DNA of 64,000 bases, from positions 52,801 through 116,800 of the forward strand of contig CAUJGP010000014.1 of assembly GCA_963170155.1 (NCBI GenBank), read 5' to 3'. The notes under the pieces are model-generated. The model was not told the DNA's origin, ran no database searches, and saw only the letters and a list, made by a program, of their open reading frames with translations. This document shows, in pieces, positions 17,875 to 26,064 of the stretch (the stretch's first letter is position 1; the number at the start of each line of letters is the position of its first letter). The stretch is from Bdellovibrionota bacterium. GTDB lineage: Bacteria > Bdellovibrionota > Bdellovibrionia > Bdellovibrionales > Bdellovibrionaceae. The position numbers and the translations under genes are program-made.

Positions 17875-18753
17875 ATGGAGGCTACTATGGATATCACAAC
17901 TTACTCAATGGGAATGGCCTTAGGAGGCTTGTTCTTAATTATTTTTTTATTTTGGCGTTCCTATTTTTACGTCGAAGAAGGTCATTTAGCGGTGCTCACT
18001 CGTTTTGGTGCAGCCGTTAAAAACAATAATCATGGACTTGCCTTATTTAATCCTGGAGGGCATTGGAAATACCCGTGGGACAAAGTCATTACATTTTCAA
18101 TCATGGAAGGCGTAATTGATTTATCGGGAGAAAAATCAGGTAAATATGCGATGGCTGCCGATGGTACAGTCTTGCGATTGGACTCTAAAATTCGTTTCAC
18201 ACCAAAATCCGGTGATTATTACTCCTATCTTTTTGAGCTTAAAAACTCCAAAGGACACATTCGCGAGATGTTCACCTGTTTGGTTCGCAATGAAATCGCT
18301 AATTTCCAAGAAGAAGACGATTTAGCCAATGAAGCCTTGGACTCTTATTCCATTATCCGTCGAAATCGAAAACGATTAAACGAACAAGTGGATCTTGTTT
18401 GTAAAAATCAAATTGGTCACGCCTATGGACTTCAGTTTTACGGCGTTGATCTGTTAGATATCGTTCCACCACATGAACTGGAGTCCGCTCTCAATGGCAT
18501 TCAAAACGCGCAAACGGAAGCCGAGACTCTCTATGCAAGAGCTGAAGGGGAATCGCGACAAAAACTCGCGGCTGCTGAACAAGGCGTTGAAATTGCGAAG
18601 ATCCGATCAGAGGCTATCACTCTTGAACTGCACACTCTTGCCAAAACCATTCGTAAACTAATTCTGGATGGCAGTATTAACAGTTATCTCACTCACCGCC
18701 GCACAGAAATGCTAGGCGATTCCAAAATGCTTTTTATGCAAAAGGAGGTTTAA
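17875..18753 (+). CDS. SPFH/band-7 membrane protein, first of a pair
   Basis: The protein has one N-terminal membrane helix (near GGLFLIIFLFWRSYFYV) and then an SPFH domain beginning VEEGHLAVLTRFG. The end is a charged alanine- and glutamate-rich helix (ETLYARAEGESRQKLAAAEQG), as in prohibitins and HflK-like proteins. Such proteins assemble into ring-shaped membrane scaffolds. Two starts are possible: ATG 17875 after GAGGAGA, and ATG 17887 after GGAGG. The stop is one base before the next SPFH gene, so the two are translationally coupled and probably form a hetero-oligomer. The location behind a SulP-carbonic anhydrase suggests a scaffold for that transporter (inference). Confidence 0.88.
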   Translation: MEATMDITTYSMGMALGGLFLIIFLFWRSYFYVEEGHLAVLTRFGAAVKNNNHGLALFNPGGHWKYPWDKVITFSIMEGVIDLSGEKSGKYAMAADGTVLRLDSKIRFTPKSGDYYSYLFELKNSKGHIREMFTCLVRNEIANFQEEDDLANEALDSYSIIRRNRKRLNEQVDLVCKNQIGHAYGLQFYGVDLLDIVPPHELESALNGIQNAQTEAETLYARAEGESRQKLAAAEQGVEIAKIRSEAITLELHTLAKTIRKLILDGSINSYLTHRRTEMLGDSKMLFMQKEV

Positions 18754-18754
18754 A

Positions 18755-19621
18755 ATGTTGAATTCAATCATGTTAGGTATCGTTAGCGTTCTCAGCCTTG
18801 CGGGTTTCGGTTACTGGCTTTTTTGCAAAACCACAGTCCAATTGCCAGAACAATCAGAAGTCTTTTTACTCAGTTTTGGAAAAATAAAAAAGGTTCTTAA
18901 AAAACCAGGCCTTCATTGGGTTCCAGAGAGATTGCTTTTTTGGATTGACGTTGTTTCTATTTCTAAACAAATTGATTTTAGAACCTATAAAGGTATCCAG
19001 GTGAATGACCGCTTCGGAACCACTGTTGTCATTGACTTATGGTTGGAGTTCCGTGTGTCAGATCCTTATCGCGCCCTCTTTAGCGTCGAACATTGGGAAG
19101 AAGTGTTAGAAGGTGTTGTGATCCACTCCACAGGATCGATCCTTTCATCTCTCACTATGAACGAGATTTTAAAAAGTCGCTCTGAACTCGCAGACCAGCT
19201 CAGAGCCAGCATTGCCATGGAAACAGAACGCTGGGGAATTTCCATCACAGGAGCGATGATTCAAAATATCGGGCTCTTGCCTGAAATCGCAAAGCAAGTT
19301 TTTCAATCCGTTGCGGCTCGCATAGAGAGAGCCAAGGCTCTCATTGAAGAAGAAGGACGCCTTAAAGTTGCAACTCTTGATGCAACGACGGCTCATCGTG
19401 TGGCAGAACTTAATGGTTTGGCTCGCTCACAACTCCCCTTGGAAATTGGTAAATTTTATCACCATTTATCTCAAGATCCTCTTTTATACCAAAAATTCAA
19501 AGAGTATTGGGACTTAGTGAACCTAGATCCAAAGAAAACTGTGACTTTCAGCGGCTTTTCAGAAAGCCCTATGGGTGCGGTAGAAGTAACAAAAGCAATG
19601 GAATCCATGTTATCCCATTAA
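18755..19621 (+). CDS. SPFH/band-7 membrane protein, second of a pair
   Basis: This 288-residue protein has an N-terminal helix (MLGIVSVLSLAGFGYWLF) and an SPFH domain starting near VQLPEQSEVFLLSFGKI. The conserved DLWLEFRVSDPYRALFSVE and ALIEEEGRLKVATLDATTA helices follow. It differs clearly from the first SPFH protein, so the pair resembles HflK/HflC in arrangement (two unequal partners in one operon). No protease gene such as ftsH or NfeD-type partner is adjacent. AAAGGAGG overlaps the end of the upstream gene and serves as the ribosome site. It ends the operon; the strand switches after it. Confidence 0.88.
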   Translation: MLNSIMLGIVSVLSLAGFGYWLFCKTTVQLPEQSEVFLLSFGKIKKVLKKPGLHWVPERLLFWIDVVSISKQIDFRTYKGIQVNDRFGTTVVIDLWLEFRVSDPYRALFSVEHWEEVLEGVVIHSTGSILSSLTMNEILKSRSELADQLRASIAMETERWGISITGAMIQNIGLLPEIAKQVFQSVAARIERAKALIEEEGRLKVATLDATTAHRVAELNGLARSQLPLEIGKFYHHLSQDPLLYQKFKEYWDLVNLDPKKTVTFSGFSESPMGAVEVTKAMESMLSH

Positions 19622-19651
19622 TTTTTATTTATATTCATCACATTTCAAAAT

Positions 19652-19674
19652 GCGCACACAAGGACAGTGTGCGC
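19652..19674 (-). terminator. Intrinsic terminator after thiQ
   Basis: GCGCACAC (19652-19659) and GTGTGCGC (19667-19674) are perfect inverted copies with a seven-base loop. On the minus strand the stem is followed by ATTTTG. It begins three bases after the thiQ stop. Confidence 0.7.
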
Positions 19675-19677
19675 TCA

Positions 19678-20334
19678 TCAAGACTTTTCTTGAAAATTTT
19701 CATGGATAAGGTGTCCATCTTTAATTTTAAATTGTTGATCCCCAAGGGATTGAGCGTCTCGCAAATCATGAGTGACCAAGATCGTTGGAATAGAAAATGC
19801 TTCAATGCTTGTTTTTACGAGCTGGCGAGCCTCTTCTCTTAATTCTTCATCAAGAGCTGAAAATGGCTCATCTAATAAAAGCCATCGCGGTTTACCAATG
19901 AAAGCCCTTGCCAAAGCCACTCTTTGTTTTTCACCACCAGAACATAAACTCACTTTTCTATCCAAAAATTTTTCCATTTTCAAAGTTGTCGATAATCGAT
20001 CCAAGAGGATTTTGGTTTCCTTGGCCTCCACTTTGCGGGCCTCAGCCGCAAATAAAAGATTTCCACGAGCCGATAAATGGGGAAATAAATCATAGTTTTG
20101 AAAAACCACGCCCAAGCGTCGCTCTCTCACAGAGAGTTTTGCTAAATCAATTCCTTGAAAGGTCCAACTCATTCCTGGGCAAGGGATCAAGCCTAATAAA
20201 ATTTTAAATAAAGTGCTTTTTCCACTTCCAGACGCCCCCGACAGGACTGTAATTCCATGATCTTGGATTTCCCAGCGAGGAATCTGAAGAAAAAAATCAC
20301 CTTTCTTATAATTTAAATTTTCGACTAAAGACAT
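19678..20334 (-). CDS. thiQ: Thiamine ABC transporter ATPase
   Basis: This ATPase drives thiamine or thiamine pyrophosphate import. Walker A GASGSGKST, Q-loop VVFQNYDLFPH, signature CSGGEKQR, Walker B LLLDEPFSALD and H-loop VTHD are all visible. The length of 218 residues is like E. coli ThiQ (232), without the TOBE domain seen in iron-transport ATPases such as FbpC. The gene overlaps the thiP end by 29 bases, which indicates translational coupling. The substrate is assigned through the neighbouring ThiB. Confidence 0.87.
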   Translation of the reverse strand: MSLVENLNYKKGDFFLQIPRWEIQDHGITVLSGASGSGKSTLFKILLGLIPCPGMSWTFQGIDLAKLSVRERRLGVVFQNYDLFPHLSARGNLLFAAEARKVEAKETKILLDRLSTTLKMEKFLDRKVSLCSGGEKQRVALARAFIGKPRWLLLDEPFSALDEELREEARQLVKTSIEAFSIPTILVTHDLRDAQSLGDQQFKIKDGHLIHENFQEKS

Positions 20335-21811
20335 GACCTAATCTCCACCAAAAAGTAAACAGTGCCAGTGACAAAACACATAGTATCAACATTAAGAGTT
20401 GTGCCGCATCCAATCGATAACTGGACGCCAGGCTTTTAATCATAGGAGCTAAATGGTAATCTCCCGAAGACATCATTTTTGACAAAGCAAAATCCCCACA
20501 AATCCACATAGAACCAATCCCACATAAAAAAGCAACCTGTGGAACAATCTGTGGAAAAAGGACTCGAGTTAAAATAGCATAAGGTGAAGCTCCTAATACT
20601 TGGGCTACTTGAATTTGGTTCTGCAAATTTTTTAAGGGCGCGGCCAATGCTAAACGGAACAGGGGCCAGAAGAATAAAATGGCAAGGCCTAATACAATCA
20701 AAAATTCATTGAGCTGCTGATCTCTTTCCATGAAGAAAGAACTCAACTTCGGTTGTATCAAGAAAAAAGCAAAACCCAACAAAACCGGACCTGGAGAAAC
20801 ATAAACGTGCGAAAAAATTTTGAGCAGAGGAGCTTCATAAGTCAAACAAGCGAGTAAAGAGAAAATCAATAAAATAACTCCTCCCCAAAAACCCAACTGA
20901 AAAGATTTATAAATAGGATCAAGCAGTTCCATCATTGAAAAATTCAAGGCCTCCAGTTGCCTTAACCCATTCGGTATAGAACGCAACGGAGAGTAAAAAA
21001 CAATTCCTACAGCAAGCAATGGAAAAATGAGCCCCCACTTCCACTCTATTAATTCAAGAATCGTTCGACTCGGTCGGTTGTCCCAATCCTCGTGCCACTG
21101 ATGAGATAAAAAACTCACACATCCAATAAGAAGCATCTGAATCAAACTCAATCCTAGAGCCTCGGACCAATTTTGATGAATCATGAGCTTTTCAAAAATA
21201 AGGACCTCCAAAGTCGCGCCAGAGGGCCCTCCAATCATATAGGGAACATTGAAACTCATCATAGAAGATGAAAAAACAAATAAAAATAAAAATAACAGTT
21301 CTATTTTCAAATAGCCTAAAATTCCCGTTTTAAAAAATTGCCAAAAACCTGCCCCCTCGACAAGACTCAAATCTCCAATACGACCTAACTTCACTAAAGC
21401 GATTCGTCGAAATAAAATTGAAACCAGCCCTACATTGATCAACGAATGAATTAAAATCACACCTCCCTTACCAAAAGGAAACGGTGCCAGTAAACCTAAA
21501 CACGATAAAATGACAAACAAACTGGGTAGGAGATTGGGGAGTAAAATCATACTTTCAACCCAATAATAACTCTGATGACTCATGACACGACTCAACCACA
21601 ATAGTCCCAATCCACCCAAAACACCAAAGATCAAACTTACAAGTCCTGAGCCCACCGCTTGAAATAAAGTATTGTAAATCACAATGGACAATTCTTGTTT
21701 TGATGTTTCAATGCTCAGAGAAAAATGAGTGAGAAGAATCCAATAAGGTCCTAAAAAAAAGAATAAGAAAAAACAAATGATAGCCCCGTATTTTATCTTT
21801 TTCGAGACCAT
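20306..21811 (-). CDS. thiP: Thiamine ABC transporter permease (two-domain)
   Basis: The protein is a double-length permease of about 501 residues with around twelve membrane helices, as in ThiP and FbpB, which carry two fused permease domains. Blocks ALGLSLIQML and VLGASPYAILTRVLFPQIVPQ mark the two EAA-type loops that contact the ATPase. It starts at ATG 21811 inside the last codons of thiB; an in-frame TTG at 21820 adds three residues. It forms the inner-membrane channel of the thiamine importer together with ThiQ. Confidence 0.87.
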   Translation of the reverse strand: MVSKKIKYGAIICFFLFFFLGPYWILLTHFSLSIETSKQELSIVIYNTLFQAVGSGLVSLIFGVLGGLGLLWLSRVMSHQSYYWVESMILLPNLLPSLFVILSCLGLLAPFPFGKGGVILIHSLINVGLVSILFRRIALVKLGRIGDLSLVEGAGFWQFFKTGILGYLKIELLFLFLFVFSSSMMSFNVPYMIGGPSGATLEVLIFEKLMIHQNWSEALGLSLIQMLLIGCVSFLSHQWHEDWDNRPSRTILELIEWKWGLIFPLLAVGIVFYSPLRSIPNGLRQLEALNFSMMELLDPIYKSFQLGFWGGVILLIFSLLACLTYEAPLLKIFSHVYVSPGPVLLGFAFFLIQPKLSSFFMERDQQLNEFLIVLGLAILFFWPLFRLALAAPLKNLQNQIQVAQVLGASPYAILTRVLFPQIVPQVAFLCGIGSMWICGDFALSKMMSSGDYHLAPMIKSLASSYRLDAAQLLMLILCVLSLALFTFWWRLGHVFSRKFKL

Positions 21812-22842
21812 TGTGTCCAACGTTCTAAAATACGATCTTGATCTTCTTTAGATATTTTTGACACGGGTAAAACTTTAAATTTAGATTCTATGTCCCAAAG
21901 GGTGTTTTCAGCCACTTTTTTATCTATTGGAAACATGTAATTCTTTTTCATCAAGAGAGCCTGTATTTCTGAAGATAAAAGAAATTGTATGAATTCCTTT
22001 GCCATGGCCGCGTTACGAGAGCTTTTCATGACTCCCGCGAATTCCATATGCAAAGGCAACCCTTCTTGAAAATTAAGTGCGACATAATTTTTATCATTTT
22101 CTTCAACAACGTGATAAAGAGGAGAAGTGACATAAGAAAAAACAGATTGAACGTGCCCTTTTTGAAATAGGCCATAACTGGATGACCATCCAGAGGTGAT
22201 TGCATAAACTTTTTTATTTAACTTCTCTAAGTAATCAAAAGCAGCTTCTTCACCTAAAACTTGCACAAGCCAATTCAAAAAACTCTGTCCTGGAGCGCTG
22301 GTGCGCGGATCTTGCAAAACCAGACTCTTCTCTGGAAGAAGGTTTAAAAACTCTTTCAAATTCTTAGCTTTAGCTATTTTAAGATCTTTCTTCGTATTGA
22401 ATGTCAAAATACCCCAATCAAAAGCCACAAGCTCTCCAGGATTTCCTAGCTCGGACCTCCATTGAGGATCTTTTAAATTCATTTCAGAAGGCCAGTGCTC
22501 ACGCGAAAATTCTAATTTTTCTTGAGCATCCACAAGATCCCATTGATTGATCCCCAGAACAATGTCGGCGACAGCGCGTTCTTTCTCCAGAGCCAATCGC
22601 TGAACCAGCATTCTTGCATCATCAATCTCTCGTAGCTCAATCTTGCAATGACATCGATCTTCAAACTTTTTTTTAATGAGAGGACCCGGTCCCCATTTGG
22701 CGGTAAAAGAGGAATAAGAATAGATAATCAAATCAGGCTTCATCGGTTTTAAAGAATGAGGTTTGACTGAATTCAAAAAATAATGAATACCGACTAAACA
22801 AATCGTGCTCAAAATTAAAAATTTATATCTTGTTACCACCAC
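21793..22842 (-). CDS. thiB: Thiamine-binding periplasmic protein
   Basis: The mature sequence follows E. coli ThiB closely by memory. Shared blocks are YSYSSFTAKWGPGPLIKKKFE, ADIVLGINQWDL, VLQDPRTSAPGQSFLNWL, ITSGWSSSYGLFQKG and VFSYVTSPLYHVVEE. It captures thiamine in the periplasm for the ThiPQ channel. Instead of a plain signal peptide it has a helix near residues 7-23 (FLILSTICLVGIHYFLN), so it may stay membrane-anchored. The start codon is GTG (22842 or 22839), overlapping the doxX end by ten bases. No thiamine-pyrophosphate riboswitch is visible upstream of the operon. Confidence 0.88.
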   Translation of the reverse strand: MVVTRYKFLILSTICLVGIHYFLNSVKPHSLKPMKPDLIIYSYSSFTAKWGPGPLIKKKFEDRCHCKIELREIDDARMLVQRLALEKERAVADIVLGINQWDLVDAQEKLEFSREHWPSEMNLKDPQWRSELGNPGELVAFDWGILTFNTKKDLKIAKAKNLKEFLNLLPEKSLVLQDPRTSAPGQSFLNWLVQVLGEEAAFDYLEKLNKKVYAITSGWSSSYGLFQKGHVQSVFSYVTSPLYHVVEENDKNYVALNFQEGLPLHMEFAGVMKSSRNAAMAKEFIQFLLSSEIQALLMKKNYMFPIDKKVAENTLWDIESKFKVLPVSKISKEDQDRILERWTQWSRKR

Positions 22843-23327
22843 AAACCACGTTGTCTTTTATAAAAATAATAATCCAAACCAAAACAACGCCCTCCTCCCA
22901 GCCAAGCCATAACGAGGTGAACAACAAACAATGTCAGATGAAAAGGCTCCTGACCCGGCCCGCTCATAATGATGGACATGTTGAAACTTAAAAACGCCGC
23001 TAATAAAGCAATAGGTCTCACTAAAAAACCAGCCAGATAAGAGATGGCCACCAAAAACTCTATCCCTGTTATGCCGTAGGAAAAAACCATCCAATTGGGA
23101 TAAGGAATAACAAATTCTTCGATAAACGCTTTATATTCAACAAGAGATGGCCCCGCTTTCGCGAGCCACTCGGAGAGCTGCTCGGAAAGCCTTGGCTGGA
23201 ATAAATAATCTCCACTGTATTTTTTAATGGCTTGTCCTAAATAGAACCAACCAATAAACACCCGCAGGAATACAATAGGATAAAGGTGACCTACATATTT
23301 AAAGCTTTCAAGAAAAGCAACTAGCAT
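22833..23327 (-). CDS. DoxX-family membrane protein
   Basis: This 164-residue protein has four predicted membrane helices and the DoxX pattern: LRVFIGWFYLGQAIKKY at the first helix, GITGIEFLVAISYLAGF in the middle and a conserved GPG loop near MSGPGQEPFHLTLF. DoxX proteins are linked to thiosulfate:quinone oxidoreductase and to redox or sulfur metabolism in other bacteria. TTGGAGAA precedes the ATG. It is the first gene of the doxX-thiB-thiP-thiQ operon and overlaps thiB by ten bases. A link between DoxX and thiamine uptake is not established. Confidence 0.8.
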   Translation of the reverse strand: MLVAFLESFKYVGHLYPIVFLRVFIGWFYLGQAIKKYSGDYLFQPRLSEQLSEWLAKAGPSLVEYKAFIEEFVIPYPNWMVFSYGITGIEFLVAISYLAGFLVRPIALLAAFLSFNMSIIMSGPGQEPFHLTLFVVHLVMAWLGGGRCFGLDYYFYKRQRGLWW

Positions 23328-23577
23328 ATTTCTCCAAGCAAAACATCCATCTTTCGTCTTTTCTAGTTATACCAGGAACTTTTAAATTGGCGAAGTTCGA
23401 ATTAAAAACCCAGACCAGCACAAAGTCCAATTTAAACCTATCGAGGTTTTATTATTTTGAAGAATGGATGTCATTTCTTGATCAACAGTAATTTCAAATT
23501 GAGGAGTCCGGAGAGAGAATCGATGTTTGGAGTGCGGCAAGATTGAAAGTTTCGTGACAGCAATGAGTCATCGTTCT

Positions 23578-23612
23578 GTCCGAAAATAGAATTTATAAAA
23601 TTCTATTCGGAC
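23578..23612. repeat. Long AT-rich hairpin
   Basis: GTCCGAA plus TAGAATTT (left arm, with two extra A bases between) pairs with AAATTCTATTCGGAC (23598-23612). The stem is 15 base pairs with a three-base loop. No U-tract follows on either strand, so it is not a standard terminator. Confidence 0.5.
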
Positions 23613-23726
23613 ACTAACTTTCATATAAACAGTTTATAAATTGTCCAAATCTTGCAGAGACGGTTTTTGGCCAAGCCAACTTCGGTGTGAAAAAAAGACC
23701 CCCATTTTTTGAGAATGGAGGCCATT

Positions 23727-23858
23727 ATGAACAACTCTAAAAACCAAACAAACATGGTTAGAGTTCGTCATATTTTAGTTATTGCTCAACGGATCTTAGG
23801 TCTTATTTTATTAATACTTGAGATTTATAGGCAATTACGTGACCTGCACTTATTTTAA
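23727..23858 (+). CDS. Possible 43-residue hydrophobic small protein
   Basis: The ORF encodes a polar start (MNNSKNQTNMVRVR), one hydrophobic helix (HILVIAQRILGLILLILEIY) and a charged end (RQLRDLHLF). GGAGG lies six bases before the ATG. The same site can pair with CCCCCATT just upstream (23700-23707 with AATGG and the following GG), which would hide it. The size and layout resemble membrane-active small proteins, including type I toxins. No homologue is known to me and the ORF could be chance. Confidence 0.35.
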   Translation: MNNSKNQTNMVRVRHILVIAQRILGLILLILEIYRQLRDLHLF

Positions 23859-24077
23859 AATGGAACGTTGATAGAAGTGGAACGTTTACGGAAATTTGAT
23901 TTTTTTCAGTTAAGATATTTCCGAAGATTTTCTTCCTAGCCTACGGACTGGGCTGTAAACCCTTAGGGTTTTGAATTCAGGGATCAACCGAGGTTGGTTT
24001 TTGGCCTCTACTTTTCCAGGAGCCTTGGAATATGACAAAGCAACCTGATCGGTTTTTTTTGCCAACCATTAGCTTTG

Positions 24078-24815
24078 TCAATTTTCATTTGGCAATGATT
24101 CAGATATAGGTGCCCACCAACAACGAGGACGCTCTTGCTCAAGAGCCCCTGCCACAAGAGTATCGAGACGACATTGATTGGAGGGGTAAAAATAAGCATC
24201 TCTATTCACGTGCTCGGTCACTGTCTCATCGATTTTTTCAAATGCAGCGATAGAATGAGGTTGATGAAAATGAAGGACTGCCATTTCAGAGCGAATACCA
24301 ATATAAATACGCTGACATAATTCCGTGGAACACACTCCCAAAGGATCTTGAGGAATAGGCAATGTTATAGAAATTTTATTTAACACCTTTGGCAAACAAA
24401 AACGTGTGGCAAAGTAATCCGCTTGCCCTTCCACCGCGCTTTCAGAATTCTCCTTCAAAGGGGGGCCCGCAACACCATGCCCCAATTCATGGCATAGAAT
24501 CAAAGCAGCGCCCTCTACAGTCATCTCGGACATCCTGGCTAACCCTCCAAAAAAGAAAATATTATGGGTCACTCGACCTTCAATATCCTTATATTGAGAA
24601 TAAGACGCATGCCTCTCGTCCAAACTCCACCACACATCTTCACCTGCCAATGGATTGTTAATAGCAATTGTCAACTCTGGGTAAGATTCTTTCAGAGCAA
24701 CAACCAACTCTGTAAACTGATCTTTGGAAATCTCACCGAAAGCCACTGAAGAAAATTGAAAAAAGAAAAAGTGACAAAAAAAAGAAAGATAAATTTTTAT
24801 TACAGTCTTAAGCAT
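24078..24815 (-). CDS. Putative secreted zincin-like metallopeptidase
   Basis: A signal peptide (to about residue 26, SSVAFG) is followed by about 220 residues. The zinc motif HELGH is at 109-113, and EGQADYFATRFC at 129-140 supplies a likely third ligand, a pattern seen in M48-like and related zincins. Several cysteines (C108, C140 and others) may form disulfides in the periplasm. I do not know the exact family. AAGGGTG precedes the ATG. It lies upstream of no obvious partner: nth is next on the same strand in the other direction of the cluster. A role in periplasmic or prey protein degradation is only inference. Confidence 0.65.
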   Translation of the reverse strand: MLKTVIKIYLSFFCHFFFFQFSSVAFGEISKDQFTELVVALKESYPELTIAINNPLAGEDVWWSLDERHASYSQYKDIEGRVTHNIFFFGGLARMSEMTVEGAALILCHELGHGVAGPPLKENSESAVEGQADYFATRFCLPKVLNKISITLPIPQDPLGVCSTELCQRIYIGIRSEMAVLHFHQPHSIAAFEKIDETVTEHVNRDAYFYPSNQCRLDTLVAGALEQERPRCWWAPISESLPNEN

Positions 24816-24861
24816 TTTTCACCCTTCTGTATTTCTTGGCATTACAAAACCAGAACCTCTT

Positions 24862-25515
24862 TTAAAGATCTTTCTTGAGACAAAGATCTTCTAAAAAACA
24901 TTGATGACACTGGGGAGATCGAGCCGAACAAATTTTTCTTCCATGAAAGATCATCCAATGAGGAAACGCGATCCAATCTTTTTTCGGCACAATATCCTGA
25001 AGTTTTCTTTCAGCAATTTCTGCATTCTGCGTTTGAATCCATCCAAACCGTCGCGATAAACGCAAAACATGAGTATCCACAACCACTCCACTAGGAATAT
25101 TAAAAGCATTCCCTAAAACAACATTCGCTGTCTTACGTCCTACGCCTGGAAGTAATGTTAGCGCTTCTAAATCTTGTGGAACTTCTTTATGGTGTTTTTT
25201 TACAATGTCTTTTGAGCACTCAATCAGATTTTTAGCTTTATTACGATAAAAACCCGTAGAAAAAATAAGTTCTTCAATTCGCTTTACATCAGCCAACGCT
25301 AGTTTTTGCGGATTGGGAAACTCTTTAAATAAAAGCGGCGTAACTTTATTGACCCGTTCATCGGTACATTGCGCTGACAAGATCGTCGCCGCTAATAACT
25401 GAAACGGTGTTTCATGGTCCAGAGCGCATTTTGCATCTTTATAAACAACCGAAAGCTTCTTTAAAATGGCTCTGGTATTTTGAGAAAAGAGATTCTCTTT
25501 ACTCTTCTCCATCAT
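24862..25515 (-). CDS. nth: Endonuclease III
   Basis: Endonuclease III removes oxidised pyrimidines and nicks abasic sites. The helix-hairpin-helix with catalytic lysine is LPGVGRKTANVVLG, and the catalytic aspartate lies in VVDTHVLRLSRR. The C-terminal iron-sulfur loop has the C-x6-C-x2-C-x5-C spacing (CSARSPQCHQCFLEDLC). I place the start at the double ATG 25515/25512, giving about 217 residues as in E. coli (211). A longer reading from 25620 would add a basic stretch encoded out of frame inside the ferredoxin gene. The 17-base overlap with ferredoxin implies coupling. Confidence 0.95.
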   Translation of the reverse strand: MMEKSKENLFSQNTRAILKKLSVVYKDAKCALDHETPFQLLAATILSAQCTDERVNKVTPLLFKEFPNPQKLALADVKRIEELIFSTGFYRNKAKNLIECSKDIVKKHHKEVPQDLEALTLLPGVGRKTANVVLGNAFNIPSGVVVDTHVLRLSRRFGWIQTQNAEIAERKLQDIVPKKDWIAFPHWMIFHGRKICSARSPQCHQCFLEDLCLKKDL

Positions 25516-25735
25516 CACCAATAGCTTCGACAGGACAACCATCGATCGCTTCCTTACAAGCGGCCTCTTCCTCAGGGGTTGTCGGTTGTTTTTGGACAAA
25601 AGCGTGCCCATCTTCTTCATGCATAGAAAAATTTTTTGGAGCTGTAATCACGCAAGCATCACAAGCGATACAAGATTGATCCACAAATACTTTTCCTTTA
25701 ACGTTTTCTTTCCACTTATTATTGGAATCCGCCAT
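25499..25735 (-). CDS. [4Fe-4S] ferredoxin, single-cluster type
   Basis: This is a 78-residue acidic protein. Cysteines occur in CIACDACVITAPKNF and later in C-KEAIDGCPVEAI, the pattern of single-cluster ferredoxins of the Fer4_13/Fer4_15 group. It carries electrons in the cytoplasm; the partner is unknown. GTGGAGAG lies before the ATG. The 3' end overlaps nth, which itself carries an iron-sulfur cluster. The upstream 329 bases hold no other gene, so the operon promoter must be there. Confidence 0.9.
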   Translation of the reverse strand: MADSNNKWKENVKGKVFVDQSCIACDACVITAPKNFSMHEEDGHAFVQKQPTTPEEEAACKEAIDGCPVEAIGDDGEE

Positions 25736-26064
25736 TCAATTTTCTCTCCACTTAGTTCTGCTCTGACTTTATTTTTTCTCTTTTTATCTTAACCTTTATT
25801 CCTATTTTATTTTAAGATTATGATCACCTTCTAGCCTCAGGTCCCATTGTCTTCACCATAATGGCCCGATAGAATAACCTCATGCTAAGGTAAAGGGCAT
25901 TACAAAATAGGTTTTCGGTGCTGCCAAATTGGAAATAACAAGGAATCCAAGACTCCAATCCAGTGGAGATATGCTTCCTGTATGGCAAAGTGATCATTGG
26001 ACAGACAATGAAGTCTTTTTCCAATTTAGCAATACCGGATTGTTATACTATTAAAGGAGGGATA
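25736..26064. other. Divergent intergenic region between ferredoxin and GNAT genes
   Basis: I see no gene in this 329-base stretch. The left part is T-rich. AAAGGAGGG precedes the GNAT start at the right end, and TTATACT at 26043-26049 could be part of a -10 box, but no matching -35 was found. Confidence 0.3.

Larger units (their letters stand above)
23328..24077. other. Gene-poor, hairpin-rich region
   Basis: In 750 bases the only plausible gene is a 43-codon ORF (23727-23858, listed separately). The stretch holds a long hairpin at 23578-23612, a seven-base inverted pair CGGAAAT/ATTTCCG at 23889-23895 and 23917-23923, and a direct repeat TGGAACGTT near 23861 and 23878. It also has a terminator-like CAACCGAGGTTG followed by GTTTTT near 23985-24002. 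It may hold small RNAs or be a decayed element. Confidence 0.4.

Noticed and set aside
19678..22842. Reading the thi genes as an iron(III) ABC transporter (FbpABC).
   Set aside because: The binding protein matches ThiB blocks throughout, and the short ATPase lacks the extra domain of FbpC.
23328..23600. Possible TPP riboswitch before the thiamine transporter operon.
   Set aside because: The conserved riboswitch core sequences are not seen on the minus strand here.
23935..23985. A tRNA-Tyr-like anticodon loop (GGGCTGTAAACCC) in the gene-poor region.
   Set aside because: Only a three-base stem forms beside the loop, and no acceptor, D or T arms with matching stems are present.
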